Positions 7,398 through 17,149 of a DNA stretch of 64,000 nucleotides are shown piece after piece (position 1 is the stretch's first letter; each line of letters opens with the position of its first letter). The notes under the pieces were generated by a model. That model ran no database searches, had not been told where the DNA came from, and saw nothing but the letters and a program-made list of their open reading frames with translations. The DNA lies in NCBI RefSeq assembly GCF_013155365.1, contig NZ_JABJRA010000015.1, positions 28,321 through 92,320 of the forward strand, in the 5' to 3' direction. The position numbers and the translations under genes are program-made. Source of the stretch: Nocardioides sp. zg-DK7169. GTDB taxonomy: Bacteria; Actinomycetota; Actinomycetes; Propionibacteriales; Nocardioidaceae.

Positions 7398-10300
7398 CAG
7401 TACTCCACCTCCTGGCTGCGCCTGCGGATCACGGTGACCTCGTCGCGCTGGTTGCCGGTCGGCCCGAGGTAGTTGAACGCCCACGACAGCTGCGCGTAGC
7501 CACCGATCAGGTGGCTGGGCTTGATGAGCAGCCGGGTCAGGGAGTTGTGGATCCCGCCGCGCAGCCCGGAGGTCTCCGACAGCGGCACGTCGATGAGCCG
7601 GTCCTGGGCGTGGTGCATGTAGACCGTGCCCTCGGGCATCCGGTGCGAGACGATCGCCCGGGCCACGACGACGCCGTTGCGGTTGACCGCCTCGACCCAG
7701 TCGTTGTCGGCGACGCCGACCTTGGCGGCGTCCCGGTCGCTCATCCAGATCGCCTGGCCGCCTCGCGAGAGCGACAGCATGAACAGGTTGTCCTGGTACT
7801 CGGAGTGGATCGACCACTTGTTGTGCGGGGTCAGGTAGCGCACCGTCAGCCCCTCCACGCGGGGACCCCCGGGGCTGGCCAGGTCACCCAGGGCCGGCTC
7901 GGCGAAGAGGGCGGCCATGTTGAGCGGTGGGCGGTACACCGGCAGCCCCTCGCCCATCTCGCTCATCCAGTCGTGGTCGAGGTAGAAGTGCTGGCGCCCG
8001 GTCAGCGTGTGCCACGGCTTGAGCCGCTCGACGTTGATCGTGAACGGCGAGTAGCGCCGCCCGCCGGCCTCCGAGCCCGACCACTCCGGCGAGGTGATCA
8101 CCGGCGCCGGCGCGGCCTGGGTGTCGGCGAAGGTGATCCTCCGGCCCGCCTGCTCGGCGGCCAGGTCGTGCAGCGGCCGCCCGGTGCGCTCCTCGAGCTG
8201 GCGGAACCCGGCGGTCGCGAGCTCGCCGTTGGTGGTGCCCGACATCGCCAGGATCGCCTCGCACAGGTGCACGTCGCGGTCCAGGCGCGGCCGACCGTCG
8301 GCCACGCCACCGCGCACCGCGCCGTTGGTGCGCCGCAGCCGCTCGACCTCCTCGCCCAGGTCGAAGGTGATGCCCTTGGTGGCGCCGCCCAGGCGCTCGG
8401 CGAGCGGTCCGAGCGCGACCATCTTGGCGCCGACCGCGGCGTAGTCCCGCTCGACCTCCACCAGCCTCGGCATCGTCTCGCCGGGCACCAGGTCGCACTC
8501 GCCGGCCTTCCAGTCGCGGACCACGCCGTGCGGGTTGGCCATCTCGTCGGGGGTGTCGTGCGAGAGCGGGACGGCCACGACGTCGCGCCGGGTGCCGAGG
8601 TGGACGGCCGCGAGCTCGCTGAACCGCTCCGCGATCGCGCGGAAGGCGTCCCAGTCGGTGCGCGACTGCCACGGCGGGGCGATGGCGGGGTTGAAGGAGT
8701 GCACGAACGGGTGCATGTCGGTCGAGCTCAGGTCGTGCTTCTCGTACCAGGTCGCGGCGGGGAGCACGACGTCGGAGAACAGCGTCGAGCTGGTCTGGCG
8801 GAAGTCGAGGGTGAGCAGCAGGTCGAGCTTGCCCTGCGGCGCCTCCTCGCGCCACACCACGTCGCGCGGGCGCAGCCCCTCGGGCGTCTCCTCGGCGCGC
8901 ACGGCGGAGTCGACGCCGAGCAGGTGCTTGAGGAAGTACTCATCGCCCTTCGCCGAGGAGCCCAGCAGGTTGGCGCGCCACATGGTGAGCAGCCGCGGGA
9001 AGTTCTCGGGGGCGTCGGGGTCCTCGGCGGCGAAGCGCAGCCGCCCGGCCCGCAGCTCCTCCACCACGTGCTCGCCCGCGCTGCGTCCGGCCGACGCGGC
9101 CTCCTCGGCCAGGTCGAGCGGGTTGCGGTCGAAGGTGGGGTACGACGGGGACCAGCCCATCCGGGCGCTCTGCGCGATCACGTCGGCGACGCCCATCCCG
9201 GCCAGCCGCCCGCGCCCGGTGCGGGCCGCGAGGGTGTCGGCGCCGAACTGGTCGTAGCGGAACTGGTCGCTGTGCAGGTACCAGTACGCCGTCTGGATCA
9301 TGTTGCGCGGCGGGCGGCTCCAGTCCAGCGCGTTGGCGACCTGGTTGTAGCCGGTGAGCGGGCGCACCTTCTCCTGCCCGACGTAGTGCGCCCAGCCGCC
9401 CCCGTTGACGCCCTGGCATCCGGTGAGCGTGGTCAGCGCCAGGAAGGTGCGGTAGATCGTGTCGGAGTGGAACCAGTGGTTGGTCCCCGCGCCCATCAGG
9501 ATCATCGAGCGTCCGCGCGACTCCGCCGCGTTGCGGGCGAACTCGCGCCCGATGCGCGCCGCCGCGGCGGCCGGCACGCCGGTGATCGCCTCCTGCCACG
9601 CCGGGGTGCCCGGCGAGGAGGCGTCGCCGTACCCGCGGTCCTGCCCGGTGGCCTCCGTCGCCGCGGGCCACTGCCCGGGCAGCGGCCGGCCGAGCACCTC
9701 GCGGCCCACGCCGTACTGCGCCATCATCAGGTCGAACACGGTGGTCACCAGGTGGCCCTGGAAGGTGCGCACCGGTACGCCGCGCAGCACGACGCCCGGC
9801 TCGCCGCCGGGGTCGTCGAAGCGCGGCAGCTCCACCAGCGCGGCCCCCTCGGCGGTGGGGGCGAGGCTGAGCCAGGGGTCGGTGGCGCCCAGGTCGAGGT
9901 TCCAGCGGCCCTTGCCGCCGTCGCCGAAGCGATGGCCCAGCGTGCCGCCGGGCACCACCGGCAGGTCCGTGGCGGTGTCGAGCAGCACGGGCTTGAACGC
10001 GGCGTGCTCCTGGCGCCGGTGGCCCGGGAGGTCCTCGGCGGTGAGGAACTTCCCCGGCCGCAGCGCCTCGCCCTCGCCCGGCTCCAGGCGCACCAGGAAC
10101 GGCAGGTCGGTGTAGCGCTTGGTGTAGTCGAGGAAGTAGGGCTCGGGGTCGTCGAGGAAGAACTCCTTGAGCACCACGTGGCCCATCGCCATCGCCAGCG
10201 CCCCGTCGGTGCCGGGGTGCGGGGCCAGCCACTCGTCGGCGAACTTCACGTTGTCGGCGTAGTCGGGGGCCACGACCACGACCTTCTGGCCGCGGTAGCG

Positions 10301-11140
10301 GGCCTCGGTCATCCAGTGCGCGTCGGGGGTCCGGGTGACCGGCACGTTGGAGCCCCACATCATCAGGTAGCCCGCGTCCCACCAGTCCCCCGACTCCGGG
10401 ACGTCGGTCTGGTCGCCGAACACCTGCGGCGAGGCCACCGGCAGGTCGGCGTACCAGTCGTAGAAGCTGAGCATCGAGGCGCCGATGAGGTGCATGAACC
10501 GCGACCCCGCCGCGTGCGAGACCATCGACATCGCCGGGATCGGGGAGAACCCCGCGATCCGGTCCGGGCCGTGGCGGCGGATCGTGTGGACGTGGGCCGC
10601 GGCGACGATCTCGACGGCCTCCTCCCAGGTCGCGCGCACCAGGCCGCCCTTGCCGCGCGCCGACTTGTAGGCGCGCGCCTTCTCCGGGTCCTCCACGATG
10701 CTCGCCCAGGCCTCGACCGGGTCGCCGAGCTCGCGGCGGGCCTCGCGGTAGAGCTCCAGCAGCACCCCGCGGACGTAGGGGTAGCGCACCCGGGTCGGCG
10801 AGTAGGTGTACCAGGAGAACGCCGCCCCGCGCGGGCACCCGCGCGGCTCGTACTCCGGGGAGTCCGGGCCCACCGAGGGGTAGTCGGTCTGCTGGGTCTC
10901 CCAGGTGATGATCCCGTCCTTGACGTAGACCTTCCACGAGCAGGAGCCGGTGCAGTTCACGCCGTGCGTGGAGCGCACGACCAGGTCGTGGCTCCAGCGG
11001 TCGCGGTAGAAGTCGTCGGCCCCGCGCCCGCCGCGTTGGGTGAGCGTGCGCAGGTCCGACGAGACGGTCCCCTTGGTGAAGTAGCGACGGCTGCGCACCA
11101 TCGCGTCGGTGAGCGCGCTGTCGAGCCCGGGAGCGGTCAT
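7397..11140 (-). CDS. narG: Respiratory nitrate reductase alpha subunit (Mo-bisMGD catalytic)
   Basis: A 1247-residue NarG, normal length for the family. The N-terminal FS0 iron-sulfur motif is HGVNCTGSCSWKVYVKDG (His59, Cys63, Cys67), with the fourth Cys in EPRGCPRG. The molybdenum-ligating Asp lies in FGDQTDVPESGDWW. The MGD-binding and C-terminal domains are intact (IWMSDRDAAKVGVADNDWVE). It reduces nitrate to nitrite in the cytoplasm with electrons from menaquinol through NarI and NarH. The ATG overlaps the narK stop (ATGA); the frame is open further upstream but that stretch is antisense to narK. Confidence 0.97.
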   Translation of the reverse strand: MTAPGLDSALTDAMVRSRRYFTKGTVSSDLRTLTQRGGRGADDFYRDRWSHDLVVRSTHGVNCTGSCSWKVYVKDGIITWETQQTDYPSVGPDSPEYEPRGCPRGAAFSWYTYSPTRVRYPYVRGVLLELYREARRELGDPVEAWASIVEDPEKARAYKSARGKGGLVRATWEEAVEIVAAAHVHTIRRHGPDRIAGFSPIPAMSMVSHAAGSRFMHLIGASMLSFYDWYADLPVASPQVFGDQTDVPESGDWWDAGYLMMWGSNVPVTRTPDAHWMTEARYRGQKVVVVAPDYADNVKFADEWLAPHPGTDGALAMAMGHVVLKEFFLDDPEPYFLDYTKRYTDLPFLVRLEPGEGEALRPGKFLTAEDLPGHRRQEHAAFKPVLLDTATDLPVVPGGTLGHRFGDGGKGRWNLDLGATDPWLSLAPTAEGAALVELPRFDDPGGEPGVVLRGVPVRTFQGHLVTTVFDLMMAQYGVGREVLGRPLPGQWPAATEATGQDRGYGDASSPGTPAWQEAITGVPAAAAARIGREFARNAAESRGRSMILMGAGTNHWFHSDTIYRTFLALTTLTGCQGVNGGGWAHYVGQEKVRPLTGYNQVANALDWSRPPRNMIQTAYWYLHSDQFRYDQFGADTLAARTGRGRLAGMGVADVIAQSARMGWSPSYPTFDRNPLDLAEEAASAGRSAGEHVVEELRAGRLRFAAEDPDAPENFPRLLTMWRANLLGSSAKGDEYFLKHLLGVDSAVRAEETPEGLRPRDVVWREEAPQGKLDLLLTLDFRQTSSTLFSDVVLPAATWYEKHDLSSTDMHPFVHSFNPAIAPPWQSRTDWDAFRAIAERFSELAAVHLGTRRDVVAVPLSHDTPDEMANPHGVVRDWKAGECDLVPGETMPRLVEVERDYAAVGAKMVALGPLAERLGGATKGITFDLGEEVERLRRTNGAVRGGVADGRPRLDRDVHLCEAILAMSGTTNGELATAGFRQLEERTGRPLHDLAAEQAGRRITFADTQAAPAPVITSPEWSGSEAGGRRYSPFTINVERLKPWHTLTGRQHFYLDHDWMSEMGEGLPVYRPPLNMAALFAEPALGDLASPGGPRVEGLTVRYLTPHNKWSIHSEYQDNLFMLSLSRGGQAIWMSDRDAAKVGVADNDWVEAVNRNGVVVARAIVSHRMPEGTVYMHHAQDRLIDVPLSETSGLRGGIHNSLTRLLIKPSHLIGGYAQLSWAFNYLGPTGNQRDEVTVIRRRSQEVEY

Positions 11141-12393
11141 CGCGTCGTCTCCTGCGTCGTGGCGTCGCCGGCGGCGAGCCGGCGCACCGAGGTCAGGGTG
11201 AGCGCCAGGGTCAGCGCGGCGGTCACGGCGAGCAGCCACAGCCCGATGGCGTAGGAGTCGGTGTGGCCGTAGACGTAGCCCATGATCAGCGGCGGCACGA
11301 AGCCGCCCAGGCCGCCGGCTGCGCCGACGAGGCCGGTCACCCCGCCGACCTTCGACGGCTCGCTGACCTGCGCGATCAGCGCGAACGTCGCGCCGCTGCC
11401 GGAGCCCAGCGCGGCCGCCATCGCGAGGAACGCGACCGTGCCGAGGCCGTCCAGGGGCGGGTTGCCGGCGGCGACCGCGGCGCCCGCCGCGACCACGGCG
11501 TACCCGACGGCGAGCACCGGGATCGCCCCCAGCTTGTCGGAGAGCCAGCCGCCCACGGGGCGCATCAGCACCGCGACCACCACGAACCCGGCCATCCGCG
11601 CCGAGGAGTCGGCGATGCTCAGGCCGTGGGAGTTCTGCAGGTACGTCGGCAGGTAGACCGAGAACGCGACGTACCCACCGAAGGCGACGGCGTAGAGGAT
11701 GCACGCCTGCCAGGTGATCGGCAGCCTCGCCGTCACGGCCATCCGGGAGCCGAGCGAGCCCGTGGGGGCCACCCGGCCGGGGGCGTCGCGCATCACCAGC
11801 CAGGCGACGACGGCGTACACCGCGAGCACGGCGGCGGTGATCAGGAACGGCGCGGTCTCCCCGAGGTCGTCGTAGAGGCGCACGGTGGTGAGCGCGCTGA
11901 TCGCGGTGCCGCCCATCCCGGCTCCGAAGACCCCGGTCGCGAGCCCGCGGCGCTCGGGCGGGAACCAGGCGTTGACGAACGGGACCCCGACGGCGAAGGC
12001 CGTGCCGCCGATGCCGAGGAAGAACCCGCCGACGAGGACCAGGGCGTAGGAGTCGAGGGCGACGAAGGCCAGGAACAGGATGGGGACCACGGTGGCGGCG
12101 GAGACCAGCGGGAACATCACCCGGCCGCCGTAGCGGTCGGTGAGCGCGCCGACCCAGATCCGGCCGAGCGAGCCGACGATCACGGGGACCGCGACCATCA
12201 GCGAGACCTCGGACTCGCTGATGTCGCCGAGGGTGCCCTCCTTGCGGAACAGCGGGCCGAGCGGGCTGAGCAGCGCCCAGGCCCAGAAGTTCACCGCGAA
12301 GCCGATCGTGGCCAGGACGAGCATCAGCCACGGGCTGGACGCCGACCGACCGCCGGCCCGCCCTGGGGTCCTCGTGTGGGTTCGCTCGGCCAC
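11137..12393 (-). CDS. narK: NarK-type nitrate/nitrite MFS transporter
   Basis: A 418-residue MFS protein with 12 predicted helices, starting at GTG. NNP-family features include GFAVNFWAWALLSPLGP in helix 1, the loop GALTDRYGGR, GIGGTAFAVGVPFVNAWFPP and GSGSGATFALIAQVSE. It imports nitrate, exchanges it for nitrite, or both. It is the first gene of narKGHJI and overlaps narG by 4 bases, so uptake and reduction are coordinately expressed. Upstream lie 176 bp to the groEL stop, with a CRP/FNR-type palindrome 59 bp before the start codon. Confidence 0.93.
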   Translation of the reverse strand: MAERTHTRTPGRAGGRSASSPWLMLVLATIGFAVNFWAWALLSPLGPLFRKEGTLGDISESEVSLMVAVPVIVGSLGRIWVGALTDRYGGRVMFPLVSAATVVPILFLAFVALDSYALVLVGGFFLGIGGTAFAVGVPFVNAWFPPERRGLATGVFGAGMGGTAISALTTVRLYDDLGETAPFLITAAVLAVYAVVAWLVMRDAPGRVAPTGSLGSRMAVTARLPITWQACILYAVAFGGYVAFSVYLPTYLQNSHGLSIADSSARMAGFVVVAVLMRPVGGWLSDKLGAIPVLAVGYAVVAAGAAVAAGNPPLDGLGTVAFLAMAAALGSGSGATFALIAQVSEPSKVGGVTGLVGAAGGLGGFVPPLIMGYVYGHTDSYAIGLWLLAVTAALTLALTLTSVRRLAAGDATTQETTR

Positions 12394-12451
12394 CGCACAC
12401 CACCGTTCTGCGCGCCCGATCGCACGTCTGGTCCTTCACCATGACAGAGAA

Positions 12452-12467
12452 CGTGACCTGCGTCACG
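12452..12467. promoter_or_regulatory. CRP/FNR-family palindrome upstream of narK
   Basis: CGTGACCTGCGTCACG is a perfect inverted repeat containing GTGA-N6-TCAC, the core spacing bound by CRP/FNR-family regulators. It lies 59-74 bp upstream of the narK start and downstream of the groEL terminator hairpin, where control of the nitrate operon is expected. The half-sites look more like CRP/GlxR (TGTGA) than classical FNR (TTGAT). Confidence 0.6.
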
Positions 12468-12513
12468 CCTCGCCGTGAGCGGTGCGACCCAGTGGTGACC
12501 CGGTGCAGACGCA

Positions 12514-12543
12514 ACGAGGCCCCCGCCGCAGCGGGGGCCTCGT
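12514..12543 (-). terminator. Hairpin terminator after groEL
   Basis: A perfect 13-bp stem (ACGAGGCCCCCGC paired with its complement) closes a four-base CGCA loop, starting about 27 bp past the groEL stop. There is no clear U-tract, as is usual for terminators in high-GC actinobacteria. It separates groEL from the nar operon promoter. Confidence 0.75.
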
Positions 12544-12569
12544 CGTTGGTGCGAGTGGTGGGGCTGGAC

Positions 12570-14195
<1,626 letters not shown>

Positions 14196-14323
14196 AACTC
14201 CTGGGATCCTTAACGATTGGAGTTCTGGGGTCCGGTTCGGTGGGCTGCCCGCGACGGACGGCCTGCGCGGCTCGGCGAACCCTTCTCGCCGGCGCGTCGA
14301 CCTCAGCTGGCACCGATCCGGTG

Positions 14324-14350
14324 TTGTCACTCTCATCATAAGAGTGCCAG
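14324..14350. promoter_or_regulatory. CIRCE operator 2 (HrcA), proximal to groEL
   Basis: TTGTCACTC-N9-GAGTGCCAG matches the CIRCE consensus TTAGCACTC-N9-GAGTGCTAA at 14 of 18 arm positions. It covers the predicted transcription start of groEL, 9 bp from the second CIRCE. Confidence 0.85.
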
Positions 14351-14358
14351 TTCCATGT

Positions 14359-14385
14359 TTAGCACTCGACCCATGCGAGTGCAAG
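14359..14385. promoter_or_regulatory. CIRCE operator 1 (HrcA), overlapping the groEL promoter
   Basis: TTAGCACTC-N9-GAGTGCAAG has a perfect left arm and 7 of 9 matches in the right arm of CIRCE. It coincides with the minus-strand promoter: -35 TTGCAC at 14384-14379, a 17-bp spacer, and -10 TAAACA at 14361-14356. HrcA binding here should block RNA polymerase directly. Confidence 0.92.
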
Positions 14386-14398
14386 CAACTTGTCGCCG

Positions 14399-15253
14399 TC
14401 AGGACGGCAGGTGGCGGGCCACCAGGTCGGCGAACCGACCCGCGTTCTCGGGCACCACGTCGAGGTAGAGGCCGGGCTCGATCAGCTCCAGCTCGCTCAC
14501 CGCCCAGCCGCCCTCCCAGCGCATCAGGTCGACCCGGGCGTAGGTCAGGTCGGCTCCGGTGAGCCCGGCCGCCGCGCGGACGGCCTCTTCGGCGAGCACC
14601 GCCTGCTCCTCGCCCAGCGCGGTGGCGCGCGAGCGCCCGCCGTACAGCTCGTGCACGCGGATCTCCGCGCCGGCCACCGACTTCTCCACCTGGCTGGCGG
14701 CACCGCCCCCGAGCACGAACACCGAGACCTCCCCGGTGGTGCGCACCGACTCCACCAGCGGCTGGACCACCCACGGCGCCGCCGTCAGGCCCTCGAGGCG
14801 CTCGTCGGCCAGCGACTCCGCGACGACCACGCCCACCCCGCCGGCGCCGGTGCGCGGCTTCAGCACCACGCTCCCCCAGCGCTCGAGGGCGTCGCCCAGC
14901 CCGGCGACCAGCGTCGCGTCGTCCAGCAGCCCGGTCGGGACCGTGGGCACCAGGTCGGCCAGCTCGGTCAGGTAGGCCTTGTCGGCGTTCCAGGCGAAGA
15001 CCTCCGGACCGTTGAGCAGCCGCGTCGAGACCGAGGTGCGGCGCGCCCAGGCCAGGAACTCCGGGGTGCGCCGGTGGTAGTCCCAGGTGGAGCGCACGGC
15101 GACCAGCCGTGCTGCCGCCCAGTCGACGTCCGGGTCGTCCCAGCAGGCCCAGGCCGCACCGACCCCGCGCTCGGCCAGCGCGTCCACCAGCAGCTCACCG
15201 CCCGGCTCGCCGTCGGGCATCAGGGCGAAGGTCGCGAGCAGCACGTCGGTCAC
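14399..15253 (-). CDS. ATP-grasp domain protein (RimK-like)
   Basis: A 284-residue protein with an ATP-grasp fold. The central segment WGSVVLKPRTGAGGVGVVV carries the nucleotide-binding Lys and Gly loop, WVVQPLVES the next strand, and ADLTYARVDLMRWEGGWAVS plus ELELIEPGLYLDV the metal- and phosphate-binding region. Such enzymes activate a carboxylate with ATP and ligate it to an amine; the substrates here are unknown. It resembles stand-alone RimK/DcsG-type proteins of actinobacteria. It starts at GTG, 110 bp from the divergent YCII gene. Confidence 0.8.
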   Translation of the reverse strand: MTDVLLATFALMPDGEPGGELLVDALAERGVGAAWACWDDPDVDWAAARLVAVRSTWDYHRRTPEFLAWARRTSVSTRLLNGPEVFAWNADKAYLTELADLVPTVPTGLLDDATLVAGLGDALERWGSVVLKPRTGAGGVGVVVAESLADERLEGLTAAPWVVQPLVESVRTTGEVSVFVLGGGAASQVEKSVAGAEIRVHELYGGRSRATALGEEQAVLAEEAVRAAAGLTGADLTYARVDLMRWEGGWAVSELELIEPGLYLDVVPENAGRFADLVARHLPS

Positions 15254-15277
15254 CCCGCGAGACTAGGACGCGGCGAC

Positions 15278-15304
15278 TGTCGATCGGGGCCCGGGCCGCG
15301 CGTC
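15278..15304 (+). promoter_or_regulatory. Putative ECF42-type promoter
   Basis: TGTCGA (15278-15283) and CGTC (15301-15304) are separated by exactly 17 bp. This fits the -35/-10 pair reported for ECF42 sigma factors upstream of DGPF genes. It lies 59 bp before the first YCII/DGPF gene, so the sigma factor encoded two genes downstream probably drives its own operon. Confidence 0.65.
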
Positions 15305-15362
15305 ATCGTGGTGACCCACCACCACGACCGGCGACCGAACGACACCGAGAAGAGGAACCGCG

Positions 15363-15731
15363 ATGACCGAGTACGTCGTACTGCTGCCCGGGGACGAGAG
15401 CACCTGGGAGGCCGCGACCGCCGACGAGCGGGCCGCGACCTACGCCCGGCACGAGGAGTTCGCCCGTCTGCTCGCCGAGCGCGGCCACCGCGTCACCGGC
15501 GGGGCGGAGCTGACCCACTCGCGCACCGCCCGGACGGTCCGTCGCGCCCCGGACGGCACGACCACCGTGACCGACGGGCCGTACGCCGAGACCGTGGAGC
15601 AGCTCAGCGGGTTCTACCTCGTCGAGAGCGACGACCTCGACGACCTGCTCGAGATCTGTGCGCTGCTGGTCGACGCGGACGGCGGCGTCGAGGTGCGCGA
15701 GACGGTCGCCTACGAGGAGGACCCGGCGTGA
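15363..15731 (+). CDS. YCII-related (DGPF) domain protein
   Basis: A 122-residue YciI-like protein with the hallmark segment TVTDGPYAETVEQLSGFYLV (DGPF variant DGPY). The family is a small ferredoxin-like alpha/beta fold; in this context it is the conserved genomic partner of ECF42 sigma factors. Its biochemical activity is unknown. A purine-rich ribosome binding site (GAGAAGAGGAA) precedes the ATG. The stop overlaps the start of a second YCII gene in GTGA, making a three-gene coupled operon. Confidence 0.88.
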   Translation: MTEYVVLLPGDESTWEAATADERAATYARHEEFARLLAERGHRVTGGAELTHSRTARTVRRAPDGTTTVTDGPYAETVEQLSGFYLVESDDLDDLLEICALLVDADGGVEVRETVAYEEDPA

Positions 15732-15946
15732 GGTTCGTGCTGCTGATGGCGGAGGAGGACCACTTCGCCCGCTGGGAGTCCGCCGACGCCGTCCTGCGCG
15801 AGCGGGTCGTCGCCGACTTCGCCGCGTTCGACCGGGCGGTGCAGGCCAGGGGCAGCATCCTGGCCGGGGAGGCGCTGGAGCATCCGGCCACGGCGCGCAC
15901 GGTCCGCCCCGGGGCGGACCGTCCGGTCGCCGAGGTGGAACTCTGA
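15728..15946 (+). CDS. Shortened YCII-family protein lacking the DGPF core
   Basis: A 72-residue protein. The first 55 residues match the YCII N-terminal half (MRFVLLMAEEDHFARW, then GEALEHPATARTVRPG), but the DGPF-containing middle of about 40 residues is missing. The sequence jumps to PVAEVEL, which resembles the usual C-terminal strand. The reading frame is kept and both ends stay coupled to the neighbours (GTGA before, CTGA after). It may be an in-frame internal deletion product, possibly non-functional but still useful for translational coupling. Confidence 0.7.
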   Translation: MRFVLLMAEEDHFARWESADAVLRERVVADFAAFDRAVQARGSILAGEALEHPATARTVRPGADRPVAEVEL

Positions 15947-17148
15947 GCCCGCTCGAGGAGCTCCTGCGCGCCGAGTGGGGCCGGCTGCTCGCCCTGCTCG
16001 TCGCGCACTACCGGCGCCTCGACCTGGCCGAGGACGCGCTGGCGGAGGCGTTCGAGGCCGCGGCGCGGACCTGGACCGAGCCGCCGGACAACCCCGCTGC
16101 CTGGCTGCTCACCGCGGCGCGTCGGCGACTGCTGGACCGGCTGCGCGCCGAGGCGGTCGCGGCACGGCACCGACCCACGATGGAGGCGGAGGCCTCGCGG
16201 AGCGCCGAGACCGCCCGCACGATGGCCGACCCGGGCGGGCTGCTGGAGGACGAGCGGCTGCGGCTGGTGCTGCTCTGCGCCCACCCGCGCCTGTCCCGCG
16301 AGGCCGCCGCCGCGCTGAGCCTGCGGCTGGTGCTCGGCGTGCCGACCGAGGACGTGGCCCGGCTGTTCCTGGTGAGCACCCCGACCATGGCCGCCCGGCT
16401 GACCCGGGCGCGCAAGCGCCTCGCCGACGTCCGGCCCGACGTGCCGACCGGCGAGGCGCTGGCCGAGCGGGTCGGCGTGGTCGCCGACGTCGCCTACCTC
16501 GCGTTCACCGCCGGCTACGCGCCCGGCAGCGGCGCCGACCCCCTGCGCGCGGAGCTCGCCGGGGAGGCGGTCCGGCTGGTGCGGGTGCTGCGCGAGGTGC
16601 TGCCCGAGCCGGTGGCGGAGGTCGACGCGCTGCTCGCCCTCGTCCTGCTCCAGCACTCCCGCCGCGACGCCCGGGTCGCCGACGGCAGGCTGGTGCTGCT
16701 GCCCGAGCAGGACCGCTCGCGCTGGCACCTCGAGGAGATCGGCGAGGCCCTCGCCCTGCTCCGCCCGCTCGTGCACGCGCCGCCCGCGCCGTACCTGCTC
16801 CAGGCACTGATCGCCGCCGAGCACGCGATCGCGCCGTCGTCCGAGGCGACCGCCTGGGACCGGATCGTGGCCCGCTACGACGAGCTGCTGGTGCTGCGGG
16901 ACTCCCCGGTGGTGCGGCTCAACCGCGCCGTCGCGCTCGCCGAGGCGCAGGGTCCCGCGACCGGTCTGGCGGCGCTCGACGGCGTCGCGCTGCCCGGCCA
17001 CCGGCTGCCCGCCGCCCGCGCCGAGCTGCTCGCCCGACTGGGCCGCACGGCCGAGGCCCGCACGGCGTACGACACGGCGATCGCGCTGTGCGACAACGCC
17101 GCCGAGGCCGACCACCTGCGGCGCCGTCGCGACGCAGGCCTCGGGTGA
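15943..17148 (+). CDS. ECF42-type RNA polymerase sigma factor with C-terminal extension
   Basis: About 401 residues. Region 2 is at the start (EELLRAEWGRLLALLVAHYR, DLAEDALAEAFEAA), region 4 at about residues 105-165 (LSREAAAALSLRLVLGVPTE, LFLVSTPTMAARLTRARKR). A C-terminal extension of about 230 residues (DUF6596 and TPR-like helices) includes VLRDSPVVRLNRAVALAEAQ and ends LCDNAAEADHLRRRRD. This layout, together with upstream YCII/DGPF genes, defines ECF42. No ATG, GTG or TTG lies near the conserved start; the best candidate is CTG at 15943, overlapping the previous stop as CTGA. The extension is known to be needed for function in this group. No anti-sigma factor is visible. Confidence 0.85.
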   Translation: MSPLEELLRAEWGRLLALLVAHYRRLDLAEDALAEAFEAAARTWTEPPDNPAAWLLTAARRRLLDRLRAEAVAARHRPTMEAEASRSAETARTMADPGGLLEDERLRLVLLCAHPRLSREAAAALSLRLVLGVPTEDVARLFLVSTPTMAARLTRARKRLADVRPDVPTGEALAERVGVVADVAYLAFTAGYAPGSGADPLRAELAGEAVRLVRVLREVLPEPVAEVDALLALVLLQHSRRDARVADGRLVLLPEQDRSRWHLEEIGEALALLRPLVHAPPAPYLLQALIAAEHAIAPSSEATAWDRIVARYDELLVLRDSPVVRLNRAVALAEAQGPATGLAALDGVALPGHRLPAARAELLARLGRTAEARTAYDTAIALCDNAAEADHLRRRRDAGLG

Positions 17149-17149
17149 C

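Noticed and set aside
7511..11254. Very long open frame antisense to narG and narH
   Set aside because: It is a GC-skew shadow: its composition is His/Gly/Arg/Val-rich with no domain, and the opposite strand encodes full NarG.
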